Under the pieces are notes generated by a model. That model saw only the letters and a program-made list of their open reading frames with translations, had not been told where the DNA came from and searched no databases. A stretch of DNA of 52,944 nucleotides from Minisyncoccota bacterium (GTDB lineage Bacteria; Patescibacteriota; Minisyncoccia; Phycocordibacterales; UBA918): positions 1 through 52,944 of the forward strand of contig CALJTT010000005.1 in NCBI GenBank assembly GCA_937975855.1. Direction: 5' to 3'. Position 1 is the first letter of the stretch. Each line of letters begins with the position of its first letter. The position numbers were made by a program, and so were the translations under genes. Shown here piece by piece: positions 1-7,715 of the stretch.

Positions 1-535
1 CGCCGGCGCCCGTTCGCCGCGCACCACCTCGATACCCAATTAGGAAATGTTTTGGGTCTTCGTCTAGATCAATAAAATCATCAACCGCTGCGCGCAGAGC
101 TGATGATGCACTGCGACCAAACGTAATCGCTTCTACCTGGCAGCCCATACTCTGGATGTACTCAACGCCAGGGATAAAATCGCCGTCACCGGTGGCGAAC
201 ACAATGGCGTCGACTTTGTTAGCGAGTTTAATTCCATCAACCACCATCCCGACGTCCCAGTCGGCTTTTTTGGCTCCACCGTAGAAAATCTGTAGGTCTT
301 TGGTTTTGATCTCAATCCCAATTTTTTCCATCGCCTCAAAGAAAGCGCTTTCTTCACCGCCCTCTGTGTTTACCACGTATGAAACGGCGCGGATAAGTTT
401 GCGGTCCTGCACTGCTGCTGACACAACGTTAGCAAAATTAACCTTCGATTTGTATAAATTCTTGGCTGAGTGATACAAGTTTTGTGTATCGATGATCACC
501 GCTACGCGCTGATCGGGGTGTCTAATTACAGACAT
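1..535 (-). CDS. NYN domain (LabA/DUF88-type) putative ribonuclease, 3' end outside window
   Basis: The reading frame starts with MSVIRHPDQ at 535 and stays open to the left edge, so the C-terminus is missing. The strand beginning VAVIIDTQNLYHSAK (about residues 11-25) is the first acidic motif of the NYN/PIN-like fold. The later AIVFATGDGDFIPG supplies the second Asp cluster, as in LabA/DUF88 proteins. Family members are metal-dependent RNases, and the acidic residues visible here fit an active enzyme. The end of the visible part is Gly/Arg rich, perhaps the start of a basic tail. No SD sequence is visible; an AT-rich TACTAT box lies just before the ATG, as in other leaderless-type genes here. 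The substrate cannot be inferred. Confidence 0.85.
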   Translation of the reverse strand, partial: MSVIRHPDQRVAVIIDTQNLYHSAKNLYKSKVNFANVVSAAVQDRKLIRAVSYVVNTEGGEESAFFEAMEKIGIEIKTKDLQIFYGGAKKADWDVGMVVDGIKLANKVDAIVFATGDGDFIPGVEYIQSMGCQVEAITFGRSASSALRAAVDDFIDLDEDPKHFLIGYRGGARRTGAG

Positions 536-647
536 ATATATAGTATTAAAATAAGTAAGTGAGTCACTACCTGTGACTCGTGTCGTTGTTATAAAAAAGA
601 AACAAGGAACGACAAGTCCACTATAGCGTAAATAAAGGAAAAAGAAA

Positions 648-670
648 GCGGCCCGTAAAGTGCGGGCCGC
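648..670 (-). terminator. Rho-independent terminator of the 699-1418 gene
   Basis: GCGGCCCG and CGGGCCGC form a perfect 8-bp stem around a 7-nt loop. The A-rich plus strand at 628-647 gives a U-rich tail for a minus-strand transcript. Confidence 0.85.
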
Positions 671-698
671 TGACAGTTTTGTATTTGTTCGACAAAGA

Positions 699-1418
699 TC
701 AGTAACCAGTGTCTCTTCGAGCTTTCTCACTCATCACGACCAGCAGTGGAACCTTGGTGACATGGATAAGCTTCAGCCACTCGATTGGGCTGGGTACCGA
801 ACGTGACATGAAGTCGATGGGAATCGGCGGTTTGTCTTTGCCGTATCCCCAGCGACTTTGCCAGTCCGACGGACTGCTGCGGTTGACATGTTTATCAATG
901 ATCAGCAGTACCTGCCCGTTGACTTTCTGAATTGCCTGGACCTCCTCCTTCAAACGATCCATATGTTCAGGCGTCAAGTAGGTTGTGCCATTACCACCGC
1001 TCATGGAAGGACGATGTTGGTCTCCAAACGTTGTGATGGTCAACTGACGTTGGTCAGCAACGGGTGCATTGTCTCTGCCAGGTATCCACATCGCACCGTG
1101 TTTGTCGTTGGGGCCGATAGCGATCGTTGGAGCCTGTGGCCTGCCATTTCCCGCTGGATTCAGCAGGAGGTGGCCAGTCCGAGTCTGGTACTCATTCCGG
1201 AATCCCGGCCCCATACCACCGTCGGTATCGATGCCCCAGACTCCCTGAACGTTTTGCACGAACGTTAACGAACTCCCAGTATGGACACCGGTTGGCGCGG
1301 GCGGACTAGCCTGTAGAGCAAGCATCTCAGCGCTACGCACCATTTGTTCTTGGGCTGAGAAAACCCAGCCACCCATAGATTCAGGGTCGAGGTATTCAGG
1401 AATGTTAGTTGAAGTCAT
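699..1418 (-). CDS. Orphan protein of 239 residues, strong SD
   Basis: I do not recognise a family. I chose the ATG at 1418 (MTSTNIPEYLDPES) over the upstream in-frame start at 1448 because a GGAGGAAG Shine-Dalgarno lies 5 nt before it. There is no signal peptide or membrane segment. The middle is rich in Gly, Pro, Asn and Thr, suggesting extended or poorly structured sequence. The C-terminal third (about 165-239) alternates hydrophobic strands (QVLLIIDKH, VPLLVVMSE) with charged helices and looks globular. It is a single gene followed by its own terminator and divergent from a TrmB-type regulator 107 bp away, so the regulator might control it. Function unknown. Confidence 0.7.
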   Translation of the reverse strand: MTSTNIPEYLDPESMGGWVFSAQEQMVRSAEMLALQASPPAPTGVHTGSSLTFVQNVQGVWGIDTDGGMGPGFRNEYQTRTGHLLLNPAGNGRPQAPTIAIGPNDKHGAMWIPGRDNAPVADQRQLTITTFGDQHRPSMSGGNGTTYLTPEHMDRLKEEVQAIQKVNGQVLLIIDKHVNRSSPSDWQSRWGYGKDKPPIPIDFMSRSVPSPIEWLKLIHVTKVPLLVVMSEKARRDTGY

Positions 1419-1497
1419 AGCTTCCTCCACAAGTTTGAATGACCGCAAGATCTTTTTGGTCTGCAGTAATCATAATCACTTTTAACGAGTGGCAAAC

Positions 1498-1513
1498 ACC
1501 ACCATACGGTGGT
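1498..1513. promoter_or_regulatory. Inverted repeat, candidate operator of the TrmB-type gene
   Basis: ACCACC and GGTGGT are perfect inverted 6-mers separated by ATAC, 11 nt before the start of the 1525 regulator and in the divergent intergenic region. The second TrmB-type gene near 48.2 kb also has an upstream inverted repeat with an ATAC spacer. Autoregulation is inferred from position. Confidence 0.5.
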
Positions 1514-1524
1514 AAGGTACACCT

Positions 1525-2283
1525 ATGAACATACAAGACTCACAAAGTAACCCTCTGGAGGCCATTGGCCTGTCCAAAAACGAAGCTCGGCTGTACTGCA
1601 GTTTGGTTGAACATAACAGCACGACGGTCAGTGAACTGTTTAAAAATACCGGCGTCCACCGACGTAACATCTATGACTCGCTGGAACGACTACTGGAGAA
1701 AGGCCTTATTTTTCAGGTCCTCGAAGCCAAGGAAAACACCTACAAGGCCGTGCATCCGCAGAAGCTGTACGAGATGTTGCGTGAGCGCGAGGCGGCTGCG
1801 TCTCCCACTATCGACGTACTGACCAAAAGTTTTGAAACGCAGCCTCAGACCGACGCAGCGTTTATTTACAAAGGCCGAGAGGGTTATAAAAACTACATGC
1901 GCGACCTGGTGCGTGTCGGCGAGCCGGTGTACTTCCTTGGTGCTAAGGCACTGTGGTTTACTCCCGGGATGGACCTACGTTTCTTGACCGACTTTCAAAA
2001 GACTATGAAGAAACAAGAAAAGCAGTACAAGACCCTATTCGACCCGCGTGTGCCAGACGAGTTGCCAGAAGCTATGGAAAAAGTTGGTGGCCAATACAAA
2101 GTGTTACCCAAAGGCGCCGAGACCGTAGGTGTGATGGACGTGTTTGGTGACTACGTGGTGTCGTTCACCAGTGCTGGTGTGGGTGACTTTGGTGAGGATG
2201 GAAAGATATTCGTGACCATCAACCGCGACCTGGCTGATAGTTATCGCACTTGGTTTGATTTGATTTGGGATAGTATTAAATAA
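1525..2283 (+). CDS. TrmB-family transcriptional regulator
   Basis: Residues about 9-80 (LEAIGLSKNEARLYCSLVEH, then GVHRRNIYDSLERLLEKGLI) match the winged-helix domain of TrmB-type regulators. The rest (about 100-252) is the effector or dimerisation part. TrmB proteins are common in archaea and widespread in CPR genomes, where ligands are mostly unknown. The gene is divergent from the orphan 699-1418 gene, and an ATAC-spaced inverted repeat lies immediately upstream. There is no strong SD; GGTAAGGT within the repeat is a weak candidate. A paralogue of the same architecture lies at 47361-48155. Role as a DNA-binding regulator is well supported; target and effector are not. Confidence 0.88.
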   Translation: MNIQDSQSNPLEAIGLSKNEARLYCSLVEHNSTTVSELFKNTGVHRRNIYDSLERLLEKGLIFQVLEAKENTYKAVHPQKLYEMLREREAAASPTIDVLTKSFETQPQTDAAFIYKGREGYKNYMRDLVRVGEPVYFLGAKALWFTPGMDLRFLTDFQKTMKKQEKQYKTLFDPRVPDELPEAMEKVGGQYKVLPKGAETVGVMDVFGDYVVSFTSAGVGDFGEDGKIFVTINRDLADSYRTWFDLIWDSIK

Positions 2284-2368
2284 ATTTACTAGACATCAGT
2301 CAGGCTATTTACATAGAGTCGTATTATTAGTACGGTAGCAGAGGTGCACCTTGAAAACGGAGGCAGTA

Positions 2369-3439
2369 ATGCTTGTGCAAATTTTGAACTTACGGTTCTA
2401 TGACTGGACGCGATATACCCAGACTCTGGGGTTTCCTGCTATAGATAACTCCGGTTATTCGTTCTTTGTAGGACACAACCTCTCAAGTTATTCTAACAAG
2501 CGTATCTCAAGATACCGGGGTAAGTTTGACTCATACATAAAGAGGTTCGAAAAGCCGAATCGCAAAATTTCGAATCTTCTCGCGGTAGTCGGAGTGATGC
2601 TTGCGGTCGTCGCGGGGGTGTTGTTGTTTCCTGAACTGGATAAAGTTGTCAACTCGAGCCAAGGACTTTTGGCAGTTTTTGCTTACGTACTGTTGCTGAC
2701 AATCTTGGTCATTTCCCCAAACCAGCTGTGGGCCTTGAAGACGATTCATCAGATGAAGTCAGACTTGCCCGCTATGCAGAAGAAAGTCAGAGCTAAACTG
2801 GACGAGATCTACCAAGACAACGATGCTGACCTAGAGTTGTCGACTATGGTGCCAAAGTGGTTACAACAGTTTCAGGCTACTTTATCGGATGACGGTCTAG
2901 CCTGTAATCCTGCTCAGCGGGTAACGGCTGGCGACGATTGCTCCTGGCGTGTTGTTGACGTTCAAGCTTCGGGAACTGGTTCGTTGACCGGTCGTGATGT
3001 CACCATTTTCGTATCGAATGATCACGGTGAAGGTCGGACGCTGATTCAACCAAGTCGCGACACAGTCGAAACCTGGTTCAAAGATCAGCTGGCCAGGATG
3101 CGAGTTGGCGTTCGTGAAGGCACCCACACAATGGCGGCAATCAAGGCAGTTGATGCTTCAGAGGTGCTGGCAGTTGCCTGGCAGTTCCCAGATGACGTGA
3201 TGACCGAAGCTGCCCGGCTGAAGGCTATGACAGAAATGAAGTTGTCTGAACGTCCAGCGGTGGAGATCTATGGACAAGCGTGCGACGAGGGACAGATTCT
3301 CGTTTCAGGCATTGCCTACGCTGACCGCGAGGTTCTCTATGCCCCGACCCAGACCGTTCTGGCATTGGCTGGCGTAGTTGCTAGTCACCTATCTAGTGTG
3401 GGTGATCACCCTGCTCTGGAAGGCAAGATTGCAGCCTAG
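2369..3439 (+). CDS. Orphan protein with two central membrane segments
   Basis: There is no family I can name. The ATG at 2369 (MLVQILNLRF) has GGAGG five bases upstream; an in-frame TTG at 2351 with GAGG before it is the alternative. Residues about 68-90 and 98-118 are hydrophobic (LLAVVGVMLAVVAGVLLF, LLAVFAYVLLLTILVI) and form a likely helical hairpin. About 60 residues precede it and about 230 soluble residues follow. The tail begins with a charged helix and is then mixed alpha/beta. A dedicated terminator follows. It belongs to the SD-led orphan set scattered through the window. Confidence 0.7.
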   Translation: MLVQILNLRFYDWTRYTQTLGFPAIDNSGYSFFVGHNLSSYSNKRISRYRGKFDSYIKRFEKPNRKISNLLAVVGVMLAVVAGVLLFPELDKVVNSSQGLLAVFAYVLLLTILVISPNQLWALKTIHQMKSDLPAMQKKVRAKLDEIYQDNDADLELSTMVPKWLQQFQATLSDDGLACNPAQRVTAGDDCSWRVVDVQASGTGSLTGRDVTIFVSNDHGEGRTLIQPSRDTVETWFKDQLARMRVGVREGTHTMAAIKAVDASEVLAVAWQFPDDVMTEAARLKAMTEMKLSERPAVEIYGQACDEGQILVSGIAYADREVLYAPTQTVLALAGVVASHLSSVGDHPALEGKIAA

Positions 3440-3464
3440 CTGCAGCCAAACAGTCCTCGAAAAC

Positions 3465-3492
3465 AAACAGCGCGCTTCGGCGGGCTGTTTTT
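3465..3492 (+). terminator. Terminator of the 2369-3439 gene
   Basis: AAACAGC and GCTGTTT pair around a GC-rich core with a TTCG loop, followed by a T run. Confidence 0.85.
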
Positions 3493-3501
3493 TACTATAA
3501 A

Positions 3502-3536
3502 ACAAAATCTCACCTCTTTGCAAGGTGAGATTTTGT
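3502..3536 (-). terminator. Terminator of rpsO
   Basis: A perfect 14-bp inverted repeat (ACAAAATCTCACCT and its complement) lies 15 bp after the rpsO stop, with a U-rich tail on the minus strand. It faces the 3465 terminator in a convergent intergenic region. Confidence 0.85.
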
Positions 3537-3550
3537 TCGTGTTTTGAAAC

Positions 3551-3817
3551 TTATCGCTTGAGGCCCATTTTTTCGATCAGGGCTTCGTACGCTGCGAAGT
3601 CTTTCCTTTGGATGTACTTCAGGTGCTTGCGGCGATCCGCTACCATCTGCAGTAGTCCACGACGTGAGTGGAAGTCTTTTTTGTGAGTTCGTAGGTGTTT
3701 GGCCAGTTCTTCAATCTTTCGACTAAGGAGTGCTACTTGTGCCTCTGGTGAACCAGTGTCACCTTCGTGTCGCTGTGTTTTTACCAGCGTGTTCTTCTTG
3801 ATTTGCTTTGATAGCAT
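3551..3817 (-). CDS. rpsO: 30S ribosomal protein S15
   Basis: The 88-residue product has full S15 family length. The characteristic run HEGDTGSPEAQVALLSRKI at about residues 17-35, the HLRTHKKDFHSRRGL segment and the DRRKHLKYIQRKD motif are all present. S15 binds 16S rRNA early in 30S platform assembly and often represses its own mRNA. The gene is monocistronic, with a leader of about 100 nt and no SD before the ATG. It ends in a dedicated terminator. Identification is secure. Confidence 0.97.
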   Translation of the reverse strand: MLSKQIKKNTLVKTQRHEGDTGSPEAQVALLSRKIEELAKHLRTHKKDFHSRRGLLQMVADRRKHLKYIQRKDFAAYEALIEKMGLKR

Positions 3818-3939
3818 GTAGGGTAAAAGTTACGTCAGCTGCAGTATATAGTCCACGATCTAAGGTGTGTGGTACCGCGAGCGACGGTCAATCCAAAATT
3901 TGGATTTCAGAATACTAGCATAAATTGAGAAAAAATCAA
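3818..3939 (-). promoter_or_regulatory. rpsO promoter and leader with inverted repeats
   Basis: On the minus strand TTGATT (3939-3934) and TAGTAT with a 16-nt spacer form a plausible promoter. The leader holds a near-perfect palindrome (AATCCAAA/TTTGGATT, about 3890-3906) and short GC stems near 3870-3885. S15 autoregulation through leader structure is known in several bacteria; that it happens here is inference. Confidence 0.4.
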
Positions 3940-3961
3940 GGACCCAGCGTTAGCCGGGTCC
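3940..3961 (-). terminator. Terminator of the 3975-4286 gene
   Basis: GGACCC and GGGTCC stem, with an A run at 3929-3936 that becomes the U tail on the minus strand. Confidence 0.75.
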
Positions 3962-3974
3962 GTAGGTGTGCTTT

Positions 3975-4286
3975 TTATTCCTCGAGGTAATCACCAGGAA
4001 ACAATCGACGATTCTCCCGATCGATTTCTCTTTCAGCGTGGGTCATACCGCGCTGAAGTCGAATTCGTGGGTCAGGAATTTCTTTCCAGTTCTCGTCGGT
4101 TTGCTGTTCGAAGTGGTATGAGTAGCGAAGATCGCCACCGTCCCATTCCTGGTAACCCAGAGGGTCGACACCGTAAATGTTGCTGGGTGGGTATTTGCGA
4201 CTTAAGTCACGGATACACCGACCTTCCCACTTCACGGTTTCAGATTTTTTGTTATGTTCAATAGATGTACAGATGACTCGTAGCAT
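3975..4286 (-). CDS. Small orphan protein, 103 residues
   Basis: I do not recognise a family. The minus-strand frame is preferred over the overlapping plus-strand ORF because AAGGAG lies 6 nt before its ATG and a terminator follows its stop. The product is highly charged and rich in Arg, Glu, Tyr and Trp (YQEWDGGDLRYSYHFEQQ). It starts with a short hydrophobic strand, MLRVICTSIEH, and ends in a polar region, RENRRLFPGDYLEE. No membrane segment is seen. It is a monocistronic cytosolic protein of unknown role. Confidence 0.65.
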   Translation of the reverse strand: MLRVICTSIEHNKKSETVKWEGRCIRDLSRKYPPSNIYGVDPLGYQEWDGGDLRYSYHFEQQTDENWKEIPDPRIRLQRGMTHAEREIDRENRRLFPGDYLEE

Positions 4287-4516
4287 ATCGTTCTCCTTGG
4301 ATGGTGGAACGATAGCGTTATTTCCCGCTTCCGAGGCCGAAGGGACTAAGAACCGTATATTGACCAGCGCGACTGATGGCTACATCTTCGCTGGCTGCTG
4401 TCACTGACAGCATTAGGTCGCCGCAAATGGCTTGACTCAGTTTTTATATTATACATTTTTTACACAAAAAGTCAATTTGTAATAAATGTCGCAAAATAAT
4501 TAATCCCGTTTATTGT

Positions 4517-4530
4517 TATAATCGTTTTAC
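4517..4530 (+). promoter_or_regulatory. -10 box abutting the xer gene start
   Basis: TATAAT at 4517-4522 ends 8 nt before the ATG at 4531, so transcription should begin at or within a few bases of the start codon. No SD is present. Confidence 0.55.
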
Positions 4531-5442
4531 ATGGACATTCAATCTTTGAAACGTCAGTTCCTGGAGTACCTCGAGATCGAACGGGGACGCAGTGTGAAGA
4601 CAGTCGAGAACTACGACCGTTACCTAGAGCGGTTTATTGAGTTTGCCAAGGTAAAGAAACCAACTGACATCACCGAGAAACAGATCCGCGAGTTTCGAAT
4701 GTATCTCAACCGACAGAAAGGAACTAAGGTCGGTGGTCGAATGGAGCCAATGAAACGCCGGACGCAGAACTATTACCTCATTGCCCTGCGCGCGTTTCTA
4801 AAATACATGAGGAAGTTGGACATCAAAGTAATATCGCCAGAACAGATTGAGTTGGCCAAGGTGCCTGATCGATCGCTTGACCTTATTTCACATGCCGAGC
4901 TGCAGCGACTGCGAGCGGCGCCAAACACAAAAGAAATCGAAGGTAAACGTGACAGGGCCATCCTGGAGTTGTTGTTCTCGACTGGGCTGCGTGTGTCCGA
5001 GCTGTGCGGCCTGTCGATCGACGATGTTGATCTGACACGCGACGAGTTCTCAGTGCGCGGAAAGGGCGACAAGGTACGAGTGGTGTTTTTGTCCGATGAT
5101 GCCCGCGCTGCCTTGCAGAGCTATTTAAAGGCCCGCAAAGACTTGGACGACGCGATGTTTGTTCGGTACGGCAGAAAGGTAAACGACGGTGGCGAGTTGC
5201 GACTGCAACCACGCGCTGTGCAGAGAATATTAAAGAAATACGCGACGCTAGCGGGAATAACGCGCAAAGTCACCCCACACGTCATCCGTCATTCATTCGC
5301 GACTGACCTGCTACAAAACGGAGCTGACATCCGCAGTGTGCAGGCTTTGCTTGGCCACGCCAGCATCAATACTACCCAGGTGTACACACACGTCACCGAC
5401 AAGCACCTACGCGAGGTGCACAAGAAGTTTCATGGGAAATAA
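4531..5442 (+). CDS. xerC: Tyrosine recombinase, XerC/XerD type
   Basis: The 303-residue length fits Xer recombinases. The N-terminal SAM-like core-binding domain spans about 1-100 and the catalytic domain about 112-303. Catalytic residues are in place: R154 (TGLRVSELCGL), K179 region, H250 and R253 (HVIRHSFATDL), H276 (LLGHASINTTQ) and nucleophile Y285 (QVYTHV). Xer proteins resolve chromosome dimers at dif sites. No mobile-element genes flank this copy, so a housekeeping role is likely; XerC versus XerD cannot be told apart here. It is expressed as a predicted leaderless mRNA. No dif-like site was found nearby. Confidence 0.92.
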   Translation: MDIQSLKRQFLEYLEIERGRSVKTVENYDRYLERFIEFAKVKKPTDITEKQIREFRMYLNRQKGTKVGGRMEPMKRRTQNYYLIALRAFLKYMRKLDIKVISPEQIELAKVPDRSLDLISHAELQRLRAAPNTKEIEGKRDRAILELLFSTGLRVSELCGLSIDDVDLTRDEFSVRGKGDKVRVVFLSDDARAALQSYLKARKDLDDAMFVRYGRKVNDGGELRLQPRAVQRILKKYATLAGITRKVTPHVIRHSFATDLLQNGADIRSVQALLGHASINTTQVYTHVTDKHLREVHKKFHGK

Positions 5443-5446
5443 GGAA

Positions 5447-5471
5447 ACCGGCCCAGGTAAGGGCCGGTCTT
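5447..5471. terminator. Terminator after xerC
   Basis: ACCGGCCC/GGGCCGGT stem with a 6-nt loop and CTTTAT tail. It lies between convergent genes and may serve both. Confidence 0.8.
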
Positions 5472-5479
5472 TATGTTGA

Positions 5480-5887
5480 TCACACAAGTGAACCTCCTCC
5501 GTCAGAATCGGTTACAAGTGTCGGGCGTGTTAGAGACTGTCCACAGACACCTTCAGAGTAAGGTTTTACAACCATGAAGGCGCCACCTGTTCTCATAACC
5601 CACCATGAAAGGTGTGTTTTATGGAGGTCGCAGAGACGAAATACTTCTTCTCTGGTCAGTAGTTTTGTTTCATCTCCAGCCGATTCAGGATTAGCTTCTC
5701 TAGATTTCCTTTCCCAAGCAGCCCAGCAAGCTTCACCAAAGGTGCCGTCACCAGTCATAGGCCAGAAGATAGCGAATGAAGGGTCGTCTTGCCGTTGAAC
5801 GAGGCTAGTTGTCAAAGGAGGAGTTTTATGTCCGCGTTCCTGTGACGACGTCGTCCCGCCACCTGTATGCAAGGTGTCATGTAGCAT
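5480..5887 (-). CDS. Orphan protein, 135 residues
   Basis: No recognised family. The start at 5887 has GGGAG about 7 nt upstream. The N-terminal 35 residues are polar, Gly/Thr-rich and probably disordered. The centre (about 36-110) contains several Trp and Cys residues (FAIFWPMTGDGTFGEACWAA; LCDLHKTHLSWWVMRTGGAF). No signal peptide or transmembrane segment is visible. Cys at about 54, 87 and 115 are too scattered to suggest a zinc knuckle. It is an SD-led monocistronic gene converging on xerC. An overlapping plus-strand ORF (5574-5798) lacks an SD and is treated as a shadow. Confidence 0.6.
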   Translation of the reverse strand: MLHDTLHTGGGTTSSQERGHKTPPLTTSLVQRQDDPSFAIFWPMTGDGTFGEACWAAWERKSREANPESAGDETKLLTREEVFRLCDLHKTHLSWWVMRTGGAFMVVKPYSEGVCGQSLTRPTLVTDSDGGGSLV

Positions 5888-5929
5888 GTGATTCTCCCTG
5901 TATTTGTAATGAACAATAAAGTACGAAAC

Positions 5930-5959
5930 AAAAAGCGCTCCCAGTCGGGAGCGCTTTTT
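5930..5959. terminator. Bidirectional terminator
   Basis: AAAAAGCGCTCCC and GGGAGCGCTTTTT pair perfectly around AGTC, with A/T runs on both sides. It lies between the 6087-6452 gene and the 5480-5887 gene, both on the minus strand. The 5960-6086 stretch holds no gene that I can see. Confidence 0.85.
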
Positions 5960-6086
5960 GTAATAGTGATGTTTCGTCTTACACTAAAGCCCCCGACTGA
6001 GTCAGTTCTGGAACCACTGGGACGAGAGTGTGTGTGTAAGCCATCGTGAATTCAGTATTTCACGATTTAAAATTCTTGGCAAGTAT

Positions 6087-6452
6087 TTAAGCAGCTAGGC
6101 CGTGATAGATAGAAATTGCAACTGTGTCTGAGTTTGCGCTGAATGTGCCTCGGTCGCTGGCGTAGAAAAATGTTCCTTCAATGTCGATTCGGTGTAGGTA
6201 TGCCTCGTCAGTGTCGATCAGTTCTGATTGTCGCAAGAGGCTGCCCTGTGCCGTGACTGCAGTAACTCGCCCGAAAGGGTCGGTTTCAAAATGCATCGGC
6301 ACTACGACGGTTTCCCGCGGGAAGTGCCCGTTGTCTTTGATTGAACTGGCTGTGAGGATATCAGCATGGAAAAATGCTGGCAGTACGAGCGATAGTACAA
6401 GCAGGCCGCCGCACCAAAGGAGAATATTGAATCGTTGTTGTTTCGTAAACAT
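6087..6452 (-). CDS. Membrane-anchored small protein, 121 residues
   Basis: Residues about 8-30 (FNILLWCGGLLVLSLVLPAFF) form one hydrophobic helix that is either a signal anchor or an uncleaved signal. The remaining 90 residues are soluble, beta-rich and presumably extracytoplasmic, ending in SDTVAISIYHGLAA. There is no family assignment. TATAAG ends 6 nt before the ATG, so a leaderless mRNA is predicted. It lies downstream of the DUF4349-like gene in the same orientation but is separated from it by a strong terminator, so it is its own unit in an envelope-protein neighbourhood. Confidence 0.7.
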   Translation of the reverse strand: MFTKQQRFNILLWCGGLLVLSLVLPAFFHADILTASSIKDNGHFPRETVVVPMHFETDPFGRVTAVTAQGSLLRQSELIDTDEAYLHRIDIEGTFFYASDRGTFSANSDTVAISIYHGLAA

Positions 6453-6486
6453 GACAGTCTTATATCATAAATAAAGTATTTGTCAA

Positions 6487-6528
6487 TAGATAAACAGACG
6501 ACCCTGTTAAGGGCCGTCTGTTTATCTA
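6487..6528 (-). terminator. Terminator of the DUF4349-like gene
   Basis: TAGATAAACAGACG pairs perfectly with CGTCTGTTTATCTA, with an inner CCCT/AGGG stem. Confidence 0.85.
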
Positions 6529-6550
6529 GATTGTTTATTCTAGCCTTGTA

Positions 6551-7615
6551 CTATAGTCGCCAAATCTTTCGAGCTGCCTTCCAAACAAATCGAGCTGCGA
6601 ATATAAGTACCAGTAGATATAGTCCGTATTGCACAACGTATAGCAGGAAGATTCCAAAGAAGGCAGTCAGACCAATTAGTGTCTGAGTAAATTTGTCACT
6701 GAGGTCTTCCCAGGCTCGCTCCCACATGCGGCTGTGTTCGCCCACTTGTACAGGGTTAGAGCGACTGAAGTTTGCGTAAAATTCTACGACGTTCAGACGT
6801 TCGCTCAGGTCAGCTGACTGCTGGGCGTAGTTGCTCAGTTGGCTGGTGAGGCTGATCTTACGCTGGGTTAAATAGTCGATTTGCTGAAGCTTTTCTCGGA
6901 TTGCTTCGCTGAGTGTTGCGGCGTCTTTGTTGCTGCGGGCGAACGTTACGATTTCGTCGTAGGCAACTTCTGCCTCTGCAAGTGTTCGTTCGACACTGGC
7001 AAGTTGTTGCCGGACAATGTTACTTTGGTTGTCTAGATTTTCTTTATGTCGGGTGACACTCTCGGTGTTGCGACTGATTGTGACATCGCTTGACGATTCA
7101 AATTGTGACAGCACACCAGCGACTCGATCTTCCTCTACAAAAAATCGAGCGTTACAGTTGTTTACGTTAGTGTTGATGTACTTGAAGTGGATTGCCTCTT
7201 CCGCCTTGAGGTTCGTCAGAGTCTCGCAATGATTTTCAAACTTGCGACTATTGGCATGCAGGTTATATGAGGTTGTTTCGTATCGCTCGAGACCAGACGT
7301 GTATCCGTCTGGTTGAGGCACAGGCACCATTACGGGTTCAGGGCGATAGCTGCTGAGCATGTCGTCAGCGTAGTTTCCATCCATGGCTCGACCCATACTT
7401 GGCGCCATCGCAACACTTTCTTCCATGGCTATCTCGTCCATGTACACACCACCGTAGCCCGGTTCGAAGAAGGCTTGTTTGTTGTAGCCAGTGTTGTTAA
7501 AACCGACTCCTCCAAACAAAGTCTGGAACACGACCAACGAAACAACGAGGGTAATAAACGCCCCTAACCCAAACAGGCCAAAGCGTACAAATTTGTTTTC
7601 TAAGAGCGGCATCAT
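6551..7615 (-). CDS. DUF4349-type membrane protein with coiled coil
   Basis: The 354-residue protein has an N-terminal membrane helix (about 11-33, FGLFGLGAFITLVVSLVVF) and a Gly/Tyr-rich linker. A domain at about 105-185 contains two Cys, and a long coiled coil follows (about 185-290, NIVRQQLASVERTLAEAEVA to LSNYAQQSADLSERL). A C-terminal membrane helix (about 318-345) and a basic tail, ARKIWRL, complete it. This order matches DUF4349 proteins, which are envelope-anchored and of unknown function. A TACAAT box lies about 25 nt upstream of the start. The next minus-strand gene is separated by a terminator. Confidence 0.75.
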   Translation of the reverse strand: MMPLLENKFVRFGLFGLGAFITLVVSLVVFQTLFGGVGFNNTGYNKQAFFEPGYGGVYMDEIAMEESVAMAPSMGRAMDGNYADDMLSSYRPEPVMVPVPQPDGYTSGLERYETTSYNLHANSRKFENHCETLTNLKAEEAIHFKYINTNVNNCNARFFVEEDRVAGVLSQFESSSDVTISRNTESVTRHKENLDNQSNIVRQQLASVERTLAEAEVAYDEIVTFARSNKDAATLSEAIREKLQQIDYLTQRKISLTSQLSNYAQQSADLSERLNVVEFYANFSRSNPVQVGEHSRMWERAWEDLSDKFTQTLIGLTAFFGIFLLYVVQYGLYLLVLIFAARFVWKAARKIWRL

Positions 7616-7656
7616 AGGTAATGAACTTTAACTATTATGAATATATTGTAGCAAAT

Positions 7657-7699
7657 AAAACTAAACCGGCAGAGCTATGAAGCCCGCCGGTTTAGTTTT
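7657..7699 (-). terminator. Terminator of the M14 gene pair
   Basis: AAAACTAAACCGGC pairs perfectly with GCCGGTTTAGTTTT, 17 bp past the stop of the 7716-8564 gene. Confidence 0.85.
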
Positions 7700-7715
7700 A
7701 GTCGTAGTATTGTGT

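Noticed and set aside
3968-4264. Plus-strand ORF of 98 codons
   Set aside because: The opposite-strand gene has a good SD and terminator; this frame has neither.
4773-5212. Two minus-strand ORFs opposite xerC
   Set aside because: They are shadows of a gene with full catalytic motifs and have no supporting features.
699-5887. Idea that the SD-led orphan genes are integron cassettes near a Xer recombinase
   Set aside because: No attC-like sites or attI could be seen, orientations vary, and each gene has its own promoter and terminator.
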